A stretch of DNA of 64,000 nucleotides from Micrococcaceae bacterium RIT 802 (GTDB lineage: Bacteria > Actinomycetota > Actinomycetes > Actinomycetales > Micrococcaceae): contig JAFEMX010000004.1 in assembly GCA_016892645.1 (NCBI GenBank), positions 1-64,000 on the forward strand, written 5' to 3'. Position numbers and translations under genes: made by a program. Shown piece by piece: positions 47,094 to 56,633 of the stretch. The notes beneath the pieces are model-generated. The model did no database searches. It was not told the DNA's origin and saw only the letters and a program-made list of their open reading frames with translations. Numbering within the stretch: the first letter of the stretch is position 1; each line of letters opens with the position of its first letter.

Positions 47094-47891
47094 GTGCGCA
47101 CGGCGACAGCGCAACGCGGTCTGCCCGCCCGGCGGCTGTCCCGATTGGCCTTGCTGTTGGTGCTCGGATTGTGGGTCGCTGGCTGCTCCAGTGGGCCCGA
47201 GTCCCCGGGCGACCCCGCCCCCACCGATGATTGGCCCGTAGCTACCACCTCCGCCGAGCCCACCGGCGCCGACGGAGCCCCCGAACCCACGATGTCTTCT
47301 TCGTCTTCGGCGACCGCGTTGCCAGGATTGCTGGCGGACACCGTTTTGAGTCGGTGCTTGAAAGGAACTGTCGCCTTCCGCCCGCCGAACCCGATGCGCC
47401 AAGGTGACACCACCGAGTTCACCGTGCGTGTCGCCTTGGCGGGTTCCCCGACAGACCCGGTGGAGGGGCTGGCAGGGGAGGGCCCGGCCCAACGCCGGAC
47501 GACGACCACCTGTGAACGCATGCGCGCCGAGCTCACCGGAGTCGGGATGGACGTCCAGCGCACCGGCAGCGAGAACGGGGAGATTCTCATACCCAGCGAC
47601 GGTGTCGGGGAATGGATGTGGCTGGTCACGGCCCGAGAATCGGGGACCAAATCGTTGACGTTGAGGCTGTTCGTGCCAGGGCAGGACAATACGGACATCA
47701 CCCTGGAATCCTTCCACGAGCGGATCCGGGTGAAGGTCGGCGTCAGATACGCCGCGGCTGGCTTCGTCAAGGAATACTTCCCGGCCCTGGGCATTACCGT
47801 CCCGGTACTGGTCGGTGCCGGGGCGTGGATGTGGTCCAAGAGGCGGAAAGGCAAGCCAGCCGCCGGAGCACAGCCCCCGGCCAAACCATAG
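47094..47891 (+). CDS. Putative lipoprotein with C-terminal membrane segment
   Basis: About 265 residues. Signal peptide LSRLALLLVLGLWVAGCSS with lipobox VAGC (Cys31 when GTG 47094 is used; GGAG lies 8 bases before). A Pro/Ser/Thr-rich linker follows, then a soluble domain of no known family, and near the end ITVPVLVGAGAWMW plus the basic tail KRRKGK, a second membrane anchor. GTG 47064 is an alternative start. Surface role unknown. Confidence 0.7.
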   Translation: MRTATAQRGLPARRLSRLALLLVLGLWVAGCSSGPESPGDPAPTDDWPVATTSAEPTGADGAPEPTMSSSSSATALPGLLADTVLSRCLKGTVAFRPPNPMRQGDTTEFTVRVALAGSPTDPVEGLAGEGPAQRRTTTTCERMRAELTGVGMDVQRTGSENGEILIPSDGVGEWMWLVTARESGTKSLTLRLFVPGQDNTDITLESFHERIRVKVGVRYAAAGFVKEYFPALGITVPVLVGAGAWMWSKRRKGKPAAGAQPPAKP

Positions 47892-48104
47892 GTGACGAAC
47901 CGTGTACGGCGGGCGTCACGGTTTCAGCTGGCGACCGCAGCCCACTCACTCGGCTTGGCGGTCACGCCCGTTGCCTCCGACAGCCCGTCGGCGTAGCTTG
48001 AAGGAAGCGGCGGTCCACCGGAAGGAGCGGTGGAGCAGCCGTCGCCAAGCACGACGGGAGACACCGGTAGCGATGCCGTCCCGCCCGAGAGATGGGAGCC
48101 GGAC

Positions 48105-48350
48105 ATGGCACGCAGGTCAATCAGGTCAAGCAGCACAACACCGAAGCAGCACAAGGACCACACGGGCGTCGTCTGGTTCACCCTCGGCATGGTTCTCGTC
48201 GTGGTGTACTCCCTGTTTGCCTTGCTCGGCCAACATCCGACGCTGGGCGACACCCACACGCCACTCTGGTTCGGCGTCCTCATCGGCTTCGTCATGATCG
48301 TCTTCGGGCTCATCGGAATGACCAAACGCCGCCACCCCGGGCACATCTGA
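48105..48350 (+). CDS. Small membrane protein
   Basis: 81 residues with two hydrophobic segments (GVVWFTLGMVLVVVYSLFAL and FGVLIGFVMIVFGLIGM) and a basic N-terminus. ATG 48105 follows a GAG-rich stretch. 15 bases before the histidine kinase, so probably in one unit. Family not recognised. Confidence 0.65.
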   Translation: MARRSIRSSSTTPKQHKDHTGVVWFTLGMVLVVVYSLFALLGQHPTLGDTHTPLWFGVLIGFVMIVFGLIGMTKRRHPGHI

Positions 48351-48365
48351 TCCGCAGGCCACCCG

Positions 48366-49523
48366 ATGGCGGGAGACGAGGACCTCGGTCGCTGGCTGCG
48401 CGCCTGCGCCGCGGTCGGGAGCCTGCTGGTCGATACCGAACCCGACGCCGACGACGGATTCGACAAGATCGCGCACGAAGCACTCGAAGCCGCCGACGCC
48501 GCACTCGCCCTGGTTCTCCTGCCCGTGGGGGAGGACCACCACCGGGTCGCCGGAGCCGCAGGCAATGCCGGGTTGGGCGTGCGCGGCGAGGTGTTCGCGA
48601 CGCGCGCCATCCTGGACGCCGGAACCGGTGAAACCGCGGGCTTGGGTCCGTCCGTGGCCATCCGGCGGGGCGCCGAGTTCGCCGAGGCTATCGAGACCGG
48701 GCCGACCACCGCGCCGGCGATCCCCGGGCTGGCCGAGTGGCTGCGCGGTGCCCGGCTGCTCGTGGCCGGGCTCGGGCAGGACGCCGGAAGGGAACGCGTC
48801 CTGGTGCTGGCCCGCGCCGCGGGGGCACCGGACTTCACCGCCACCGACGTGCAGCTGGCCGGCCTGCTCGCGGCACAGGTGGAACAGGCCATCGGCCGGT
48901 CGCACATCCGGGCCCTGCACGAGCAATTGGCCATCTTCGCCGAACGCGACAGGATCGCCCGCGACCTGCACGACATCGTCATCCAGCGGCTCTTCGCCGC
49001 GGGGCTCGGCGTCCGGGCCCTGGCCCGGAAACTAGCCGACCCCGCAGCCCGGACCCGTGCCGAGGAGATCACCGGGGAACTCGATGCCACCATCGGCGAA
49101 CTACGCGACACCATCTACGCACTGCGCCGCAGCGTCGGCGAGGACGAACAGCTGGGCACCCGCATCCTGCGGTCCGTCCGCGCCGCCTGCGAACCACTGG
49201 CCTTCACGCCGCGGCTGCACCTGGCCGGGCCGCTGGAGGAGATCCACGACGAGGCCACCATCGCGAACCTGCTCGCGGTGCTGACCGAGGCGCTGAGCAA
49301 CGCGGTGCGCCACGCCCACGCCAGCCGGATCGGCATCGGCGTCACCGTCGACGAGCACCAGCTGCGCCTGCGGGTGAAGGACAACGGCCACGGTTTCTCC
49401 GGCCCCGTCCTGCGCAGCGGGCTGGCCAACATGGACGAACGGGCAGCAGAACTCGGCGGCACCTGCCACGTGGACAGCAACCGCCGCGGCACCCGCGTGC
49501 AATGGAGCGTCCCCGTCAGATGA
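48366..49523 (+). CDS. GAF-domain sensor histidine kinase (DevS-like)
   Basis: 385 residues. One GAF-like domain (about 10-180), HisKA_3 box ERDRIARDLHDIVIQRLF (His around 202) and HATPase with LTEALSNAVRHA and VKDNGHGFSG. This is the NarL-partner class, similar to DevS/DosT of mycobacteria but with one GAF and no membrane segment. The cognate regulator is likely the convergent NarL gene 28 bases away. Confidence 0.88.
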   Translation: MAGDEDLGRWLRACAAVGSLLVDTEPDADDGFDKIAHEALEAADAALALVLLPVGEDHHRVAGAAGNAGLGVRGEVFATRAILDAGTGETAGLGPSVAIRRGAEFAEAIETGPTTAPAIPGLAEWLRGARLLVAGLGQDAGRERVLVLARAAGAPDFTATDVQLAGLLAAQVEQAIGRSHIRALHEQLAIFAERDRIARDLHDIVIQRLFAAGLGVRALARKLADPAARTRAEEITGELDATIGELRDTIYALRRSVGEDEQLGTRILRSVRAACEPLAFTPRLHLAGPLEEIHDEATIANLLAVLTEALSNAVRHAHASRIGIGVTVDEHQLRLRVKDNGHGFSGPVLRSGLANMDERAAELGGTCHVDSNRRGTRVQWSVPVR

Positions 49524-49551
49524 GGCAGCTCTGGTGAGGGGAGCCGCGGAC

Positions 49552-50265
49552 TCAGGTGCCGCCGTCGTACCCGGGACCCGCGGGGCGTGAGATGTAGACG
49601 GCGGCCTGGGTGCGGCGTTCGAAGCCGAGCTTGGCGAGGACTGAGGAGACGTAGTTCTTCACGGTCTTCTCGGCCAGGTGCAGGCGGGTGCCGATCTGCC
49701 GGTTGCTCAGGCCCTCGCCGAGCAGTTCGAGCACCCGGCGCTCCTGGATGGTCAGCGCCTGGATGCGCGGGTCGGTGCGCTGCGGGTTGGCCAGTCCCTG
49801 CAGGATGCCGGCCTTCAGGCCCGGGGTGAACAGCGATTCGCCGCGGGCGGCCCGGCGCAGGGCCTCGAGCAGTTCGGAGCCCTTGATCTGCTTGAGCACG
49901 TAGCCCAGCGCACCGGCGAGGACGGCGCCGCGGACGGCGGCCTCGTCGTCGTAGCTGGTCAGGATCAGGCAGTTCAGCGAGGCGTCGATGCCGCGGACGT
50001 CCCGGCAGACCTCGATCCCGGTGCCATCGGGGAGGCGGGCATCGAGCACCGAGACGTCGGGGCGCAGCGCGGGGATCCGGCGCCGGGCTTCGCTGGCGGT
50101 GCCGGAATCGCCGATGACGTCGAAGCCCTCGCCCTCGAGCAGTTCGCGTAGCCCGCGCCGGACCAGCTCGTGGTCGTCCACGATGTAGACCGTGATCGGC
50201 GGGTCGGCGCCTGTGGGTTCCGGTCCGTCCGCTGGCACCGCAGCGGGAAGGGTTGGCGTACTCAT
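49552..50265 (-). CDS. NarL/DevR-like response regulator
   Basis: 237 residues. Receiver with VYIVDDHELVRRGL, phosphorylated Asp in VSVLDARLPDGTG, switch ILTSYDD and Lys in YVLKQIKG; C-terminal LuxR HTH (LLGEGLSNRQIGTRLHLAEK, TVKNYVSSVLAKLG). An extra 25-residue N-terminal tail precedes the receiver. Convergent with the GAF kinase. Confidence 0.9.
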   Translation of the reverse strand: MSTPTLPAAVPADGPEPTGADPPITVYIVDDHELVRRGLRELLEGEGFDVIGDSGTASEARRRIPALRPDVSVLDARLPDGTGIEVCRDVRGIDASLNCLILTSYDDEAAVRGAVLAGALGYVLKQIKGSELLEALRRAARGESLFTPGLKAGILQGLANPQRTDPRIQALTIQERRVLELLGEGLSNRQIGTRLHLAEKTVKNYVSSVLAKLGFERRTQAAVYISRPAGPGYDGGT

Positions 50266-50339
50266 GCCCCCAGCATGGACCCGTCGAACCGGGCCGACAA
50301 GGGTCCTTCGGCCCGGTGTGGAGGGCGGACCGGGGACCT

Positions 50340-52238
50340 TTAGTTCCCCAACCAGGCCAACAGCCCGAAGGCCGAGTAGACGTCCCGGACCTCCTGGCGC
50401 CGCGACAGCTTCGCCTGGGACAACCGCCGCAGGTAGCCGACATTGAGGGAATCGTCGAAGGGGGAGACGTCGACGGCTTCCAGAGCCGTCCGCAAGGCGG
50501 CCTGGGCCGCGGGAAGGGTGGAGACCTGCCAGTAGTTGACGCCGATGGAGTTCGCCACCTTGACGAACTCCTCGCGTTGGGAGGGGCTGGCCTGCGGTTC
50601 GTCGACATGCAGGTCCGACAATCGTTCCGGCAGGAGATCGATGTCGCGGTGGGGTGCGGAGAAGGTGCGCGGCTTCCGGGGGTCAGGTTCGGAGGCCAGC
50701 GGCCTCTCGGGGGGAAGCCGACGCATGGAGGCATACGTTGCGGAGAACCGGTTCTTGTCGAACGGATACGATTTGAGGTCGCCCGCGAAGGAATCCATGA
50801 GGTCGAAACCGATGACGTTGGCTTCGCGCGTTTCGAGGGGCAGCGCCCGTGCGAGTTGATAGGCGGTGACCGAATACAGCGGGTCCAAACGCGACCCGAT
50901 GCGACTCCACAACATCGAGTTCTGGCCGATGTGGTAGCGGTTGCGGATTTGGGAGTACATCGCATCGCCGATGAAGTCGTCGGGTGCGCCGCGTGCGGAC
51001 AACTTGCGCCATTCCGCTTCCAGCTGGTTGCCGATCCGCTCCCGGGCCCCGGGCGTATGGATCGTCTCCCGGCCCTCCAACGGGGGAACCATGTGCTTCA
51101 TCAGGTCCGCTCCGCTGAAGTCCCGGTGTTCGAGGTCCTTGAAACGCGAGCTGTAGAAGGTGCGGAGGATTTCGCCGTACCCGCCGCCGGCGGCCACGAC
51201 TGTCGTTTCCAATTCGCGTCCGGTGGGACCCGTTGAGGTCATGCCGCCGCTATGGAAGACGGGGGCCAGCAGCCTTTCGTGGACATGTGGCGTCGGGGTG
51301 GGGGAGAGACCGCCGCTTTGGGTTCGCTGGAGCCCGAAGATGCCGGACAAACCGTCCGCGACGTTCCGGTCGTTGGTGCCTGGGGGGCCCGAGCAGAAGA
51401 AGTTGAACCGGTCCGTGCAGTCCGCATCCACCATGGCCGCGAGCACCAGCCGCGAATCGAATCCGCCGGTCAGGTGGGCCACCCGGAAGTCGCTGGGGGC
51501 CGTGGAGATCGCTGCCACCGACTCCAGGATCTCGGCGCGGATCCGGTTCAGCGCGTCCACGTACGACAGCTTCTCGGAGCGCACCCTGCCGGCCAGGTCG
51601 TATTCACGCGGTTGCGTTGCCTCCGCGGACGCTTCCCAGTACTCGAACAGGTCAAGTCGTTCGACGCCCGCATAGCTGGTGGGGGTCAGCCCGCCGTTGC
51701 CCAGGATCAGGCGCTCCAGCTGGAAATCGACCGACTTCTGCGGGGCGCAGCCGGCCAGCTCCGCCGCCCGGACGAGGGAGACGATGTCGCTGGAGATGAA
51801 GTCGGTTCCGCCTGCGGAGTAGCGGAACACCAGCGAACCGCCGAGGGGGTCGGGAAGGCACACCGCTTCGTGCGTGGCCTCGTCTAGGACGAACAGGCAG
51901 CTCGGATTGGAGACGTGCTCGGCCCACCAGTTGGCCAGTGCACCCAAGCCGGACGTCAACACCTGGTCCGGGATGACGGTCGCGAGCTCGGACTTCCTGG
52001 TGACGACCCGGCCCCCGCAGATGGCTGCGCCGTCGAGGATGAAGTGGCGTGTGCCGATCTTGCTCATCGGGTGGACGCTGAGCATCCCGAGTGAGTCGCC
52101 GGCACGGGTGAGGTGTGGCAATTCGGGGATGCGGCCGGACAGGAGCACCGGTGCGCGGAGGCCGTGGGCCCCCGGGTCCCCCAGCACGGATTGTGGGTCG
52201 GCTACCCGATGGGGCGAACCTGCGGCTGGGGAAGTCAC
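50340..52238 (-). CDS. Asparagine-synthase-like protein
   Basis: About 632 residues. The PP-loop motif HLTGGFDSRLVLAAM (around residue 270) is that of the asparagine synthase ATP-pyrophosphatase domain. The N-terminal 230 residues resemble the glutaminase fold in parts (FRYSAGGTDFISSDI) but no Cys2 follows the start, so glutamine may not be used. GTG 52238 is chosen as it precedes recognisable sequence; start is uncertain (52091 region possible). Similar proteins build amide bonds in peptidoglycan, polysaccharide or lasso-peptide paths; the role here is unknown. Confidence 0.7.
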   Translation of the reverse strand: MTSPAAGSPHRVADPQSVLGDPGAHGLRAPVLLSGRIPELPHLTRAGDSLGMLSVHPMSKIGTRHFILDGAAICGGRVVTRKSELATVIPDQVLTSGLGALANWWAEHVSNPSCLFVLDEATHEAVCLPDPLGGSLVFRYSAGGTDFISSDIVSLVRAAELAGCAPQKSVDFQLERLILGNGGLTPTSYAGVERLDLFEYWEASAEATQPREYDLAGRVRSEKLSYVDALNRIRAEILESVAAISTAPSDFRVAHLTGGFDSRLVLAAMVDADCTDRFNFFCSGPPGTNDRNVADGLSGIFGLQRTQSGGLSPTPTPHVHERLLAPVFHSGGMTSTGPTGRELETTVVAAGGGYGEILRTFYSSRFKDLEHRDFSGADLMKHMVPPLEGRETIHTPGARERIGNQLEAEWRKLSARGAPDDFIGDAMYSQIRNRYHIGQNSMLWSRIGSRLDPLYSVTAYQLARALPLETREANVIGFDLMDSFAGDLKSYPFDKNRFSATYASMRRLPPERPLASEPDPRKPRTFSAPHRDIDLLPERLSDLHVDEPQASPSQREEFVKVANSIGVNYWQVSTLPAAQAALRTALEAVDVSPFDDSLNVGYLRRLSQAKLSRRQEVRDVYSAFGLLAWLGN

Positions 52239-52409
52239 TCGTTCATGATAGTCGGTGGGGGAGGATCCCCGGACGTTGGCGGGCGGTGGCGCCGTCGCCG
52301 ATGGGACTTTCGGCCCTAGTCGGCGCCCCGCGGCGGGTGCACCCTGAATGCAGGGTGAATCGCGGAGACACCGCAGACACCCCGCACGACAAGGAAGAGG
52401 AGAAGTGCC

Positions 52410-52766
52410 ATGAAGAAATGGACACGCTGGCAGGATTGGGTGGCCGTGGTCGCCGGTCTCTACGTCGCGCTCTCCACGAGCTGGACCGAGCCCGCGGGAG
52501 CATCGATGTCGTTGATGATCGTCGGGGGGATCCTGCTGATCGTCGTCGGACTGGTAAACCTGTCGATGCCGGGCATGCCGGCCGCCGAATGGGTGCAGGC
52601 CCTGATCGCCCTGCTGATCGTGGCAGCCCCGTGGATGGGCAGCTACTACGACACCATGGGCGTGGCCTGGAGCAGCTGGATCCCGGGCATCGTCGCCCTG
52701 GTGGTCACCGCGCTGGCCATCAAGCCGAGCACCGTGGAGCACAGCCACCACCGGGTCGCCCACTGA
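52410..52766 (+). CDS. SPW-repeat membrane protein
   Basis: 118 residues with four hydrophobic segments in two similar halves: WQDWVAVVAGLYVALSTSW and AEWVQALIALLIVAAPWMG, the W-x-x-(8-12)-S/P-W pattern of the SPW family. AGGAGAAG precedes ATG. Function of the family is unknown. Followed by a strong hairpin. Confidence 0.85.
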   Translation: MKKWTRWQDWVAVVAGLYVALSTSWTEPAGASMSLMIVGGILLIVVGLVNLSMPGMPAAEWVQALIALLIVAAPWMGSYYDTMGVAWSSWIPGIVALVVTALAIKPSTVEHSHHRVAH

Positions 52767-52783
52767 CCGGATCAGACAGGCAC

Positions 52784-52828
52784 GACGCCGGAGCACGCCA
52801 CCTCACGCGGGTGGCTGGCCCCGGCGTC
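52784..52828 (+). terminator. Terminator after SPW gene
   Basis: GACGCCGG (52784-52791) pairs with CCGGCGTC (52821-52828); inside, GCCACC pairs with GGTGGC. A long two-part stem 17 bases after the stop codon. Confidence 0.7.
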
Positions 52829-52981
52829 TCGCCGTGCGGACGCGGTACAGGAGATTGGGGCAACGGTCGGAGCGGGAGAGCCCGGAGTGGATGCGACCTC
52901 GGCGTAGGACGTAACAGGATAGTGAGACACTAAGATTCGACACCCCCGCCCGGCAGTGCCCACCCGAGTCAGGAGCCAACG

Positions 52982-54232
52982 ATGGACAACGAGATTCAGC
53001 TGATCAGTGATGGCGAAGGATTGGCTGTTATCGGTGCACCGGCGGCAGTTGATCGGTTTCTCACGTCTGAGGGCTTGCCTTCACGGGACCTCGGGCTGCA
53101 GCGGCTCAAGCCCGCATTAAGCGCCGGTGCAGGGATCGCGCAGGCCAGTTCGGAGTTCGCTGCCAATTCCGGGCGTTGGGTGAAATTGACGAAGAAGTCA
53201 GCCGAACAGTTGCGGAAGTTCGACGCGATGAAGGGATCGACTTCCAGCGTCAGCCGCGCTGTCGTGATGGACGACGGCAAGATCAAAGGCATCCTTGAAT
53301 TTAGCAAGGGCGCGAGCTCTTATGTTTCCAACCCTGCACTTTTGGCCGGCGCCGCGGGCATCATGGCCCAGGTCGCCATGCAGCAGACGATGGACGAGAT
53401 CACCGACTACCTGGCCACCATCGACGAGAAGGTCGACGATGTACTCCGCGCGCAGAAGGACGCAGTATTCGCCGACATGATCGGCGTCGGTGAGGTGATC
53501 GAGGAAGCCATGACAATCCGCGAAGAGGTGGGTTGGGTTTCGGAGGTCACCTGGTCCAAGGTGCAGGCAACCTCGATGACCATTGCGCGAACGCAGGTGT
53601 ACGCATTGCGGCAGCTGGATGCGCTGGCCGAAAGGCTGGAAAGCAAGTCAAAAATGGGCGACCTTGCCAAAGCATCACAGGAAGCCGAATCGAAGGTCCA
53701 GGAATGGCTCGCCGTCTTGGCCCGCTGCTTTCAGCTGCAGGAAGCGATCACCATTCTTGAACTAGATCGGGTGTTGGAGGTCTCCCCAGCCGATGTAGAG
53801 CGGCACCGGACCGCCTTGCATACAGCTCGCCGGAACCGGCTTGAACGCATGGCACGGAGCACGGAGCAGTTGATGGCGCGCATGGACGCGGCCGCAGGCA
53901 CGGCGAATGCCAAGGTGCTGCTTCATCCGACGACGTCCAGAGCCGTAGTGAATTCCAGCAATGTCGTGGCCACCGGCGTGATTGAGTTCCACGGACGCCT
54001 CGGCATCGATCAGGGCCGTGAGTCGCTGGAAGCGAAAGGTTGGACAAACGCTGCCGTTGAGGTGCGAGACCGGGCGATCGAGAGCGGCGTAGAAGGCGTA
54101 GACGCCGCCAAGCAACTCGGTAACGAGGCCTTCAACCGGGCCCGGACAGCGACGGGCAAGTTCTCCACCAGACTTGCCGAGCGTGCACTTCGCCGGCCCG
54201 CGAATGACGGGGAACGCGCCGAAAAGGACTGA
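52982..54232 (+). CDS. Hypothetical helical protein (416 aa)
   Basis: No family recognised. Mostly alpha-helical and charged, with a hydrophobic stretch NPALLAGAAGIMAQVAMQQT around residue 118-137 and heptad-like regions such as LRQLDALAERLESKSKMGDL. C-terminus GKFSTRLAERALRRPANDGE is basic. ATG 52982 follows AGGAGCC. Codon use looks less biased than its neighbours, so it could be an acquired gene. Possible membrane-associated or stress/defence role, unproven. Confidence 0.7.
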   Translation: MDNEIQLISDGEGLAVIGAPAAVDRFLTSEGLPSRDLGLQRLKPALSAGAGIAQASSEFAANSGRWVKLTKKSAEQLRKFDAMKGSTSSVSRAVVMDDGKIKGILEFSKGASSYVSNPALLAGAAGIMAQVAMQQTMDEITDYLATIDEKVDDVLRAQKDAVFADMIGVGEVIEEAMTIREEVGWVSEVTWSKVQATSMTIARTQVYALRQLDALAERLESKSKMGDLAKASQEAESKVQEWLAVLARCFQLQEAITILELDRVLEVSPADVERHRTALHTARRNRLERMARSTEQLMARMDAAAGTANAKVLLHPTTSRAVVNSSNVVATGVIEFHGRLGIDQGRESLEAKGWTNAAVEVRDRAIESGVEGVDAAKQLGNEAFNRARTATGKFSTRLAERALRRPANDGERAEKD

Positions 54233-54263
54233 ACTGGCGCCGTTGGTAGTCGGACGGCATGAG

Positions 54264-54446
54264 TCAGCGCTTTCGGGGCACGTTGGCCATAACGTCGGCC
54301 TCCTGGGCTTCATCTAAAACCCATCGCCCGTACTTCGGGTGGTCCGGATTCTGCTTGCGGAGGTAGTCGCGGACCACCTTGCCGGGTCGTGCTTCGTCGT
54401 TATAGCCGAGTAAGCGAGCCAACTCGGCGGGATCATAAGGAATCAT
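54264..54446 (-). CDS. Small hypothetical protein (60 aa)
   Basis: Basic/acidic, helical. ELARLLGYNDEARPGKVVRD then LRKQNPDHPKYGRW resembles a short DNA-binding or tail-tube-like helix pair but no family is certain. No membrane segment. Convergent with the 416-residue protein. Confidence 0.55.
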   Translation of the reverse strand: MIPYDPAELARLLGYNDEARPGKVVRDYLRKQNPDHPKYGRWVLDEAQEADVMANVPRKR

Positions 54447-54465
54447 GGGTCTGAGTATGGCTCGC

Positions 54466-56112
54466 CTACCGGACGACGTCGACCGCGACCCGGCCGGCCT
54501 CCACGGCCCAGCGCTGATCCAGCCGGACGTTCTGCAGCAGCCGCCGGTCGTGCGTGACCAGCAGCAGGGCGCCCGTGTAGGACTCCAGCGCCTCCTCGAG
54601 CTGCTCGATCGCGGTCAGGTCCAGGTGGTTCGTCGGCTCGTCGAGGACCAGCAGGTTCACCCCGCGCGCCTGTAGCAGCGCCAGCCCGGCGCGCGTGCGT
54701 TCGCCGGGGGAGAGGTCACCGACCCGGCTGGCCGTCTGGTCTGCCTTGAGTCCGAACTTCGCCAGCAGCGTGCGCACCTCGCCGGACGCCATGTCCGGGA
54801 CGACCGCCTCGAACGCGTCGCCCAGCGGCTTCTCCGCCGCCAGCTGCCCGCGGGCCTGGTCGATTTCGCCGACCGCCACGCTGGCACCCAGCGAGGCGGA
54901 CCCGGCGTCGGGTGCGGTGCGGCCCAGCAGCAGCCGCAGCAGCGTGGATTTGCCGGCGCCGTTGGGCCCGGTGATGCCGATCCGGTCCCCGGCGTTCACC
55001 TGCACGGACGCGGGGCCGAGCGTGAAGGACCCCTGCCGCAGCACCGCCTCGTTGAGCGTGGCGACCACGGAGGACGACCGCGGGGCCGAGCCGATGGAGA
55101 ACTGCAGCACCCATTCCTTGCGCGGTTCGTCCACCTCGTCCAACCGGGCGATCCGCGACTCCATCTGCCGCACCTTCTGCGCCTGCTTCTCCGAGGACTC
55201 CGAACTGGCCTTGCGGCGGATCTTGTCGTTGTCCGGCGCCTTGCGCATCGCGTTGCGCACGCCCTGGGAGGACCATTCGCGCTGCGTCCGGGCCCGGGAG
55301 ACCAGATCGGCCTTCTTCTCGGCGAACTCGTCGTACGCCTCGCGGGCGTGCCGCCGGGCGACATCGCGTTCGGCCAGATACGCGTCGTACCCGCCGTCGT
55401 ACACGGCGACCTTCTGCTGGGGCAGGTCCAGCTCGACGATCCGCGTCACGCAGCGGGCGAGGAATTCGCGGTCATGCGAAACCAGCACGACGCCGGTGCG
55501 CAGCCCCCGCACGAAGGCCTCCAGCCGTTCCAGGCCGGCCAGGTCCAGGTCGTTGGTGGGTTCGTCGAGAAGCACCAGGTCGAACCGGCTCAGCAGCAGT
55601 GCGGCCAGGGCCACGCGGGCGGCCTGCCCGCCGGAGAGCGCGGTCATCTCGGTGTCGGCCGCCAGCCCGAGCCCGAGTTCGGCGAGCGTGGCGGGGATGC
55701 GGTCCTCGAGGTCGGCGGCCCCGGAGGCCATCCAGTGCTCGAACGCGTCGGCGTAGGCATCGTCGGCACCTGGCGCTCCGGAACCCAGCGCCTCGGCGGT
55801 CGACTCCATGGCCGTGGTCGCCGCGGCGCAGCCGGTGCGGCGGGCCAGATAGGCGGTGATGGTCTCGCCGGGGATGCGCTCATGTTCCTGGGGGAGCCAT
55901 CCGATGAACGCACCCTGTGGCGAAACGGCGACCGAGCCGGACTGCGGTGTGTCGATGCCGGCGAGCAGCTTGAGCAACGTGGACTTTCCCGCGCCGTTGA
56001 CGCCGACGACGCCGACCACTTCGCCGGGGGCGACGGTGAAGCTCAGATCCGAGAACAGGGTGCGGTGGGCATGGCCTCCGGAGAGGTCCTTGGCCACGAG
56101 GTGGGCGCTCAT
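54466..56112 (-). CDS. ABC-F type ATPase
   Basis: 548 residues, two ABC domains in one chain without membrane segments. Walker A GVNGAGKSTLL and GPNGAGKSTLL, signatures ALSGGQAARVALA and LSPGERTRAGLAL, Walker B LVLLDEPTNDLD and LLVLDEPTNHLD, and a linker of about 80 charged residues between them. ABC-F proteins act on the ribosome, as translation factors or as antibiotic-protection factors. Which applies is unclear. Confidence 0.92.
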   Translation of the reverse strand: MSAHLVAKDLSGGHAHRTLFSDLSFTVAPGEVVGVVGVNGAGKSTLLKLLAGIDTPQSGSVAVSPQGAFIGWLPQEHERIPGETITAYLARRTGCAAATTAMESTAEALGSGAPGADDAYADAFEHWMASGAADLEDRIPATLAELGLGLAADTEMTALSGGQAARVALAALLLSRFDLVLLDEPTNDLDLAGLERLEAFVRGLRTGVVLVSHDREFLARCVTRIVELDLPQQKVAVYDGGYDAYLAERDVARRHAREAYDEFAEKKADLVSRARTQREWSSQGVRNAMRKAPDNDKIRRKASSESSEKQAQKVRQMESRIARLDEVDEPRKEWVLQFSIGSAPRSSSVVATLNEAVLRQGSFTLGPASVQVNAGDRIGITGPNGAGKSTLLRLLLGRTAPDAGSASLGASVAVGEIDQARGQLAAEKPLGDAFEAVVPDMASGEVRTLLAKFGLKADQTASRVGDLSPGERTRAGLALLQARGVNLLVLDEPTNHLDLTAIEQLEEALESYTGALLLVTHDRRLLQNVRLDQRWAVEAGRVAVDVVR

Positions 56113-56140
56113 CCTCCCATTCTAGGGAGGCGGCGGCCCT

Positions 56141-56169
56141 GCCCCGGACCGTTCGACGCGGTCCGGGGC
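56141..56169 (-). terminator. Terminator of the LLM-marR operon
   Basis: GCCCCGGACCG (56141-56151), loop of 7, CGGTCCGGGGC (56159-56169): perfect 11-bp stem, 9 bases past the marR stop. Confidence 0.8.
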
Positions 56170-56177
56170 TTGCAGTG

Positions 56178-56633
56178 TCAGCCTTGCGCCTGCACCGCGG
56201 CGCCGAGCTTGCGGGTGAGCCGGGTCAGTTCCTCGAACTCCTCGGCATCGAGCCCGGAGCCGAGCAGTTCGTGGATGTGGCGGACGTGCTCGCGGCCGAT
56301 CTCGCGCTGGATCGCCCGGCCCTCATCGGTCAACGTCAGCAGCACGGCTCGCTGGTCCAGCGGGTCGCCGCAGCGGCTGATGAACCCCTTGGCCTCCAGC
56401 CGGTCGACCATGCGGCTCAGGCTCGGCTGGCTCAGCAGCACGTTCTCGTTGAGGGCTCCGAGGCGGATCCCCCCGTGGGGGCACTTGCCCAGCGTCACCA
56501 GCACGTCGTACTCGCGCATGGTCAGCCGTTTGAATGCCGGGTGGCGTTGCAGGCGGCGCATGATGGTCACTTGTGCGTTGAACAGCGACTCCCAGGCTTG
56601 CGTCGTTTCGCGCAGTGAGGCTGGCCTAGGCAT
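56178..56633 (-). CDS. MarR family regulator
   Basis: 151 residues. Winged HTH with ENVLLSQPSLSRMVDRLEAK and the wing GDPLDQRAVLLTLTDEGRA, typical MarR. ATG 56633 overlaps the end of the LLM gene by 8 bases, so both are in one operon. Likely binds the palindrome at 57813 and is released by a phenolic or oxidant ligand. Confidence 0.92.
   Translation of the reverse strand: MPRPASLRETTQAWESLFNAQVTIMRRLQRHPAFKRLTMREYDVLVTLGKCPHGGIRLGALNENVLLSQPSLSRMVDRLEAKGFISRCGDPLDQRAVLLTLTDEGRAIQREIGREHVRHIHELLGSGLDAEEFEELTRLTRKLGAAVQAQG

Noticed and set aside
49115-50965. Minus-strand open frame of over 600 codons
   Set aside because: It runs antisense to the histidine kinase and out of frame through the NarL and asparagine-synthase-like genes.
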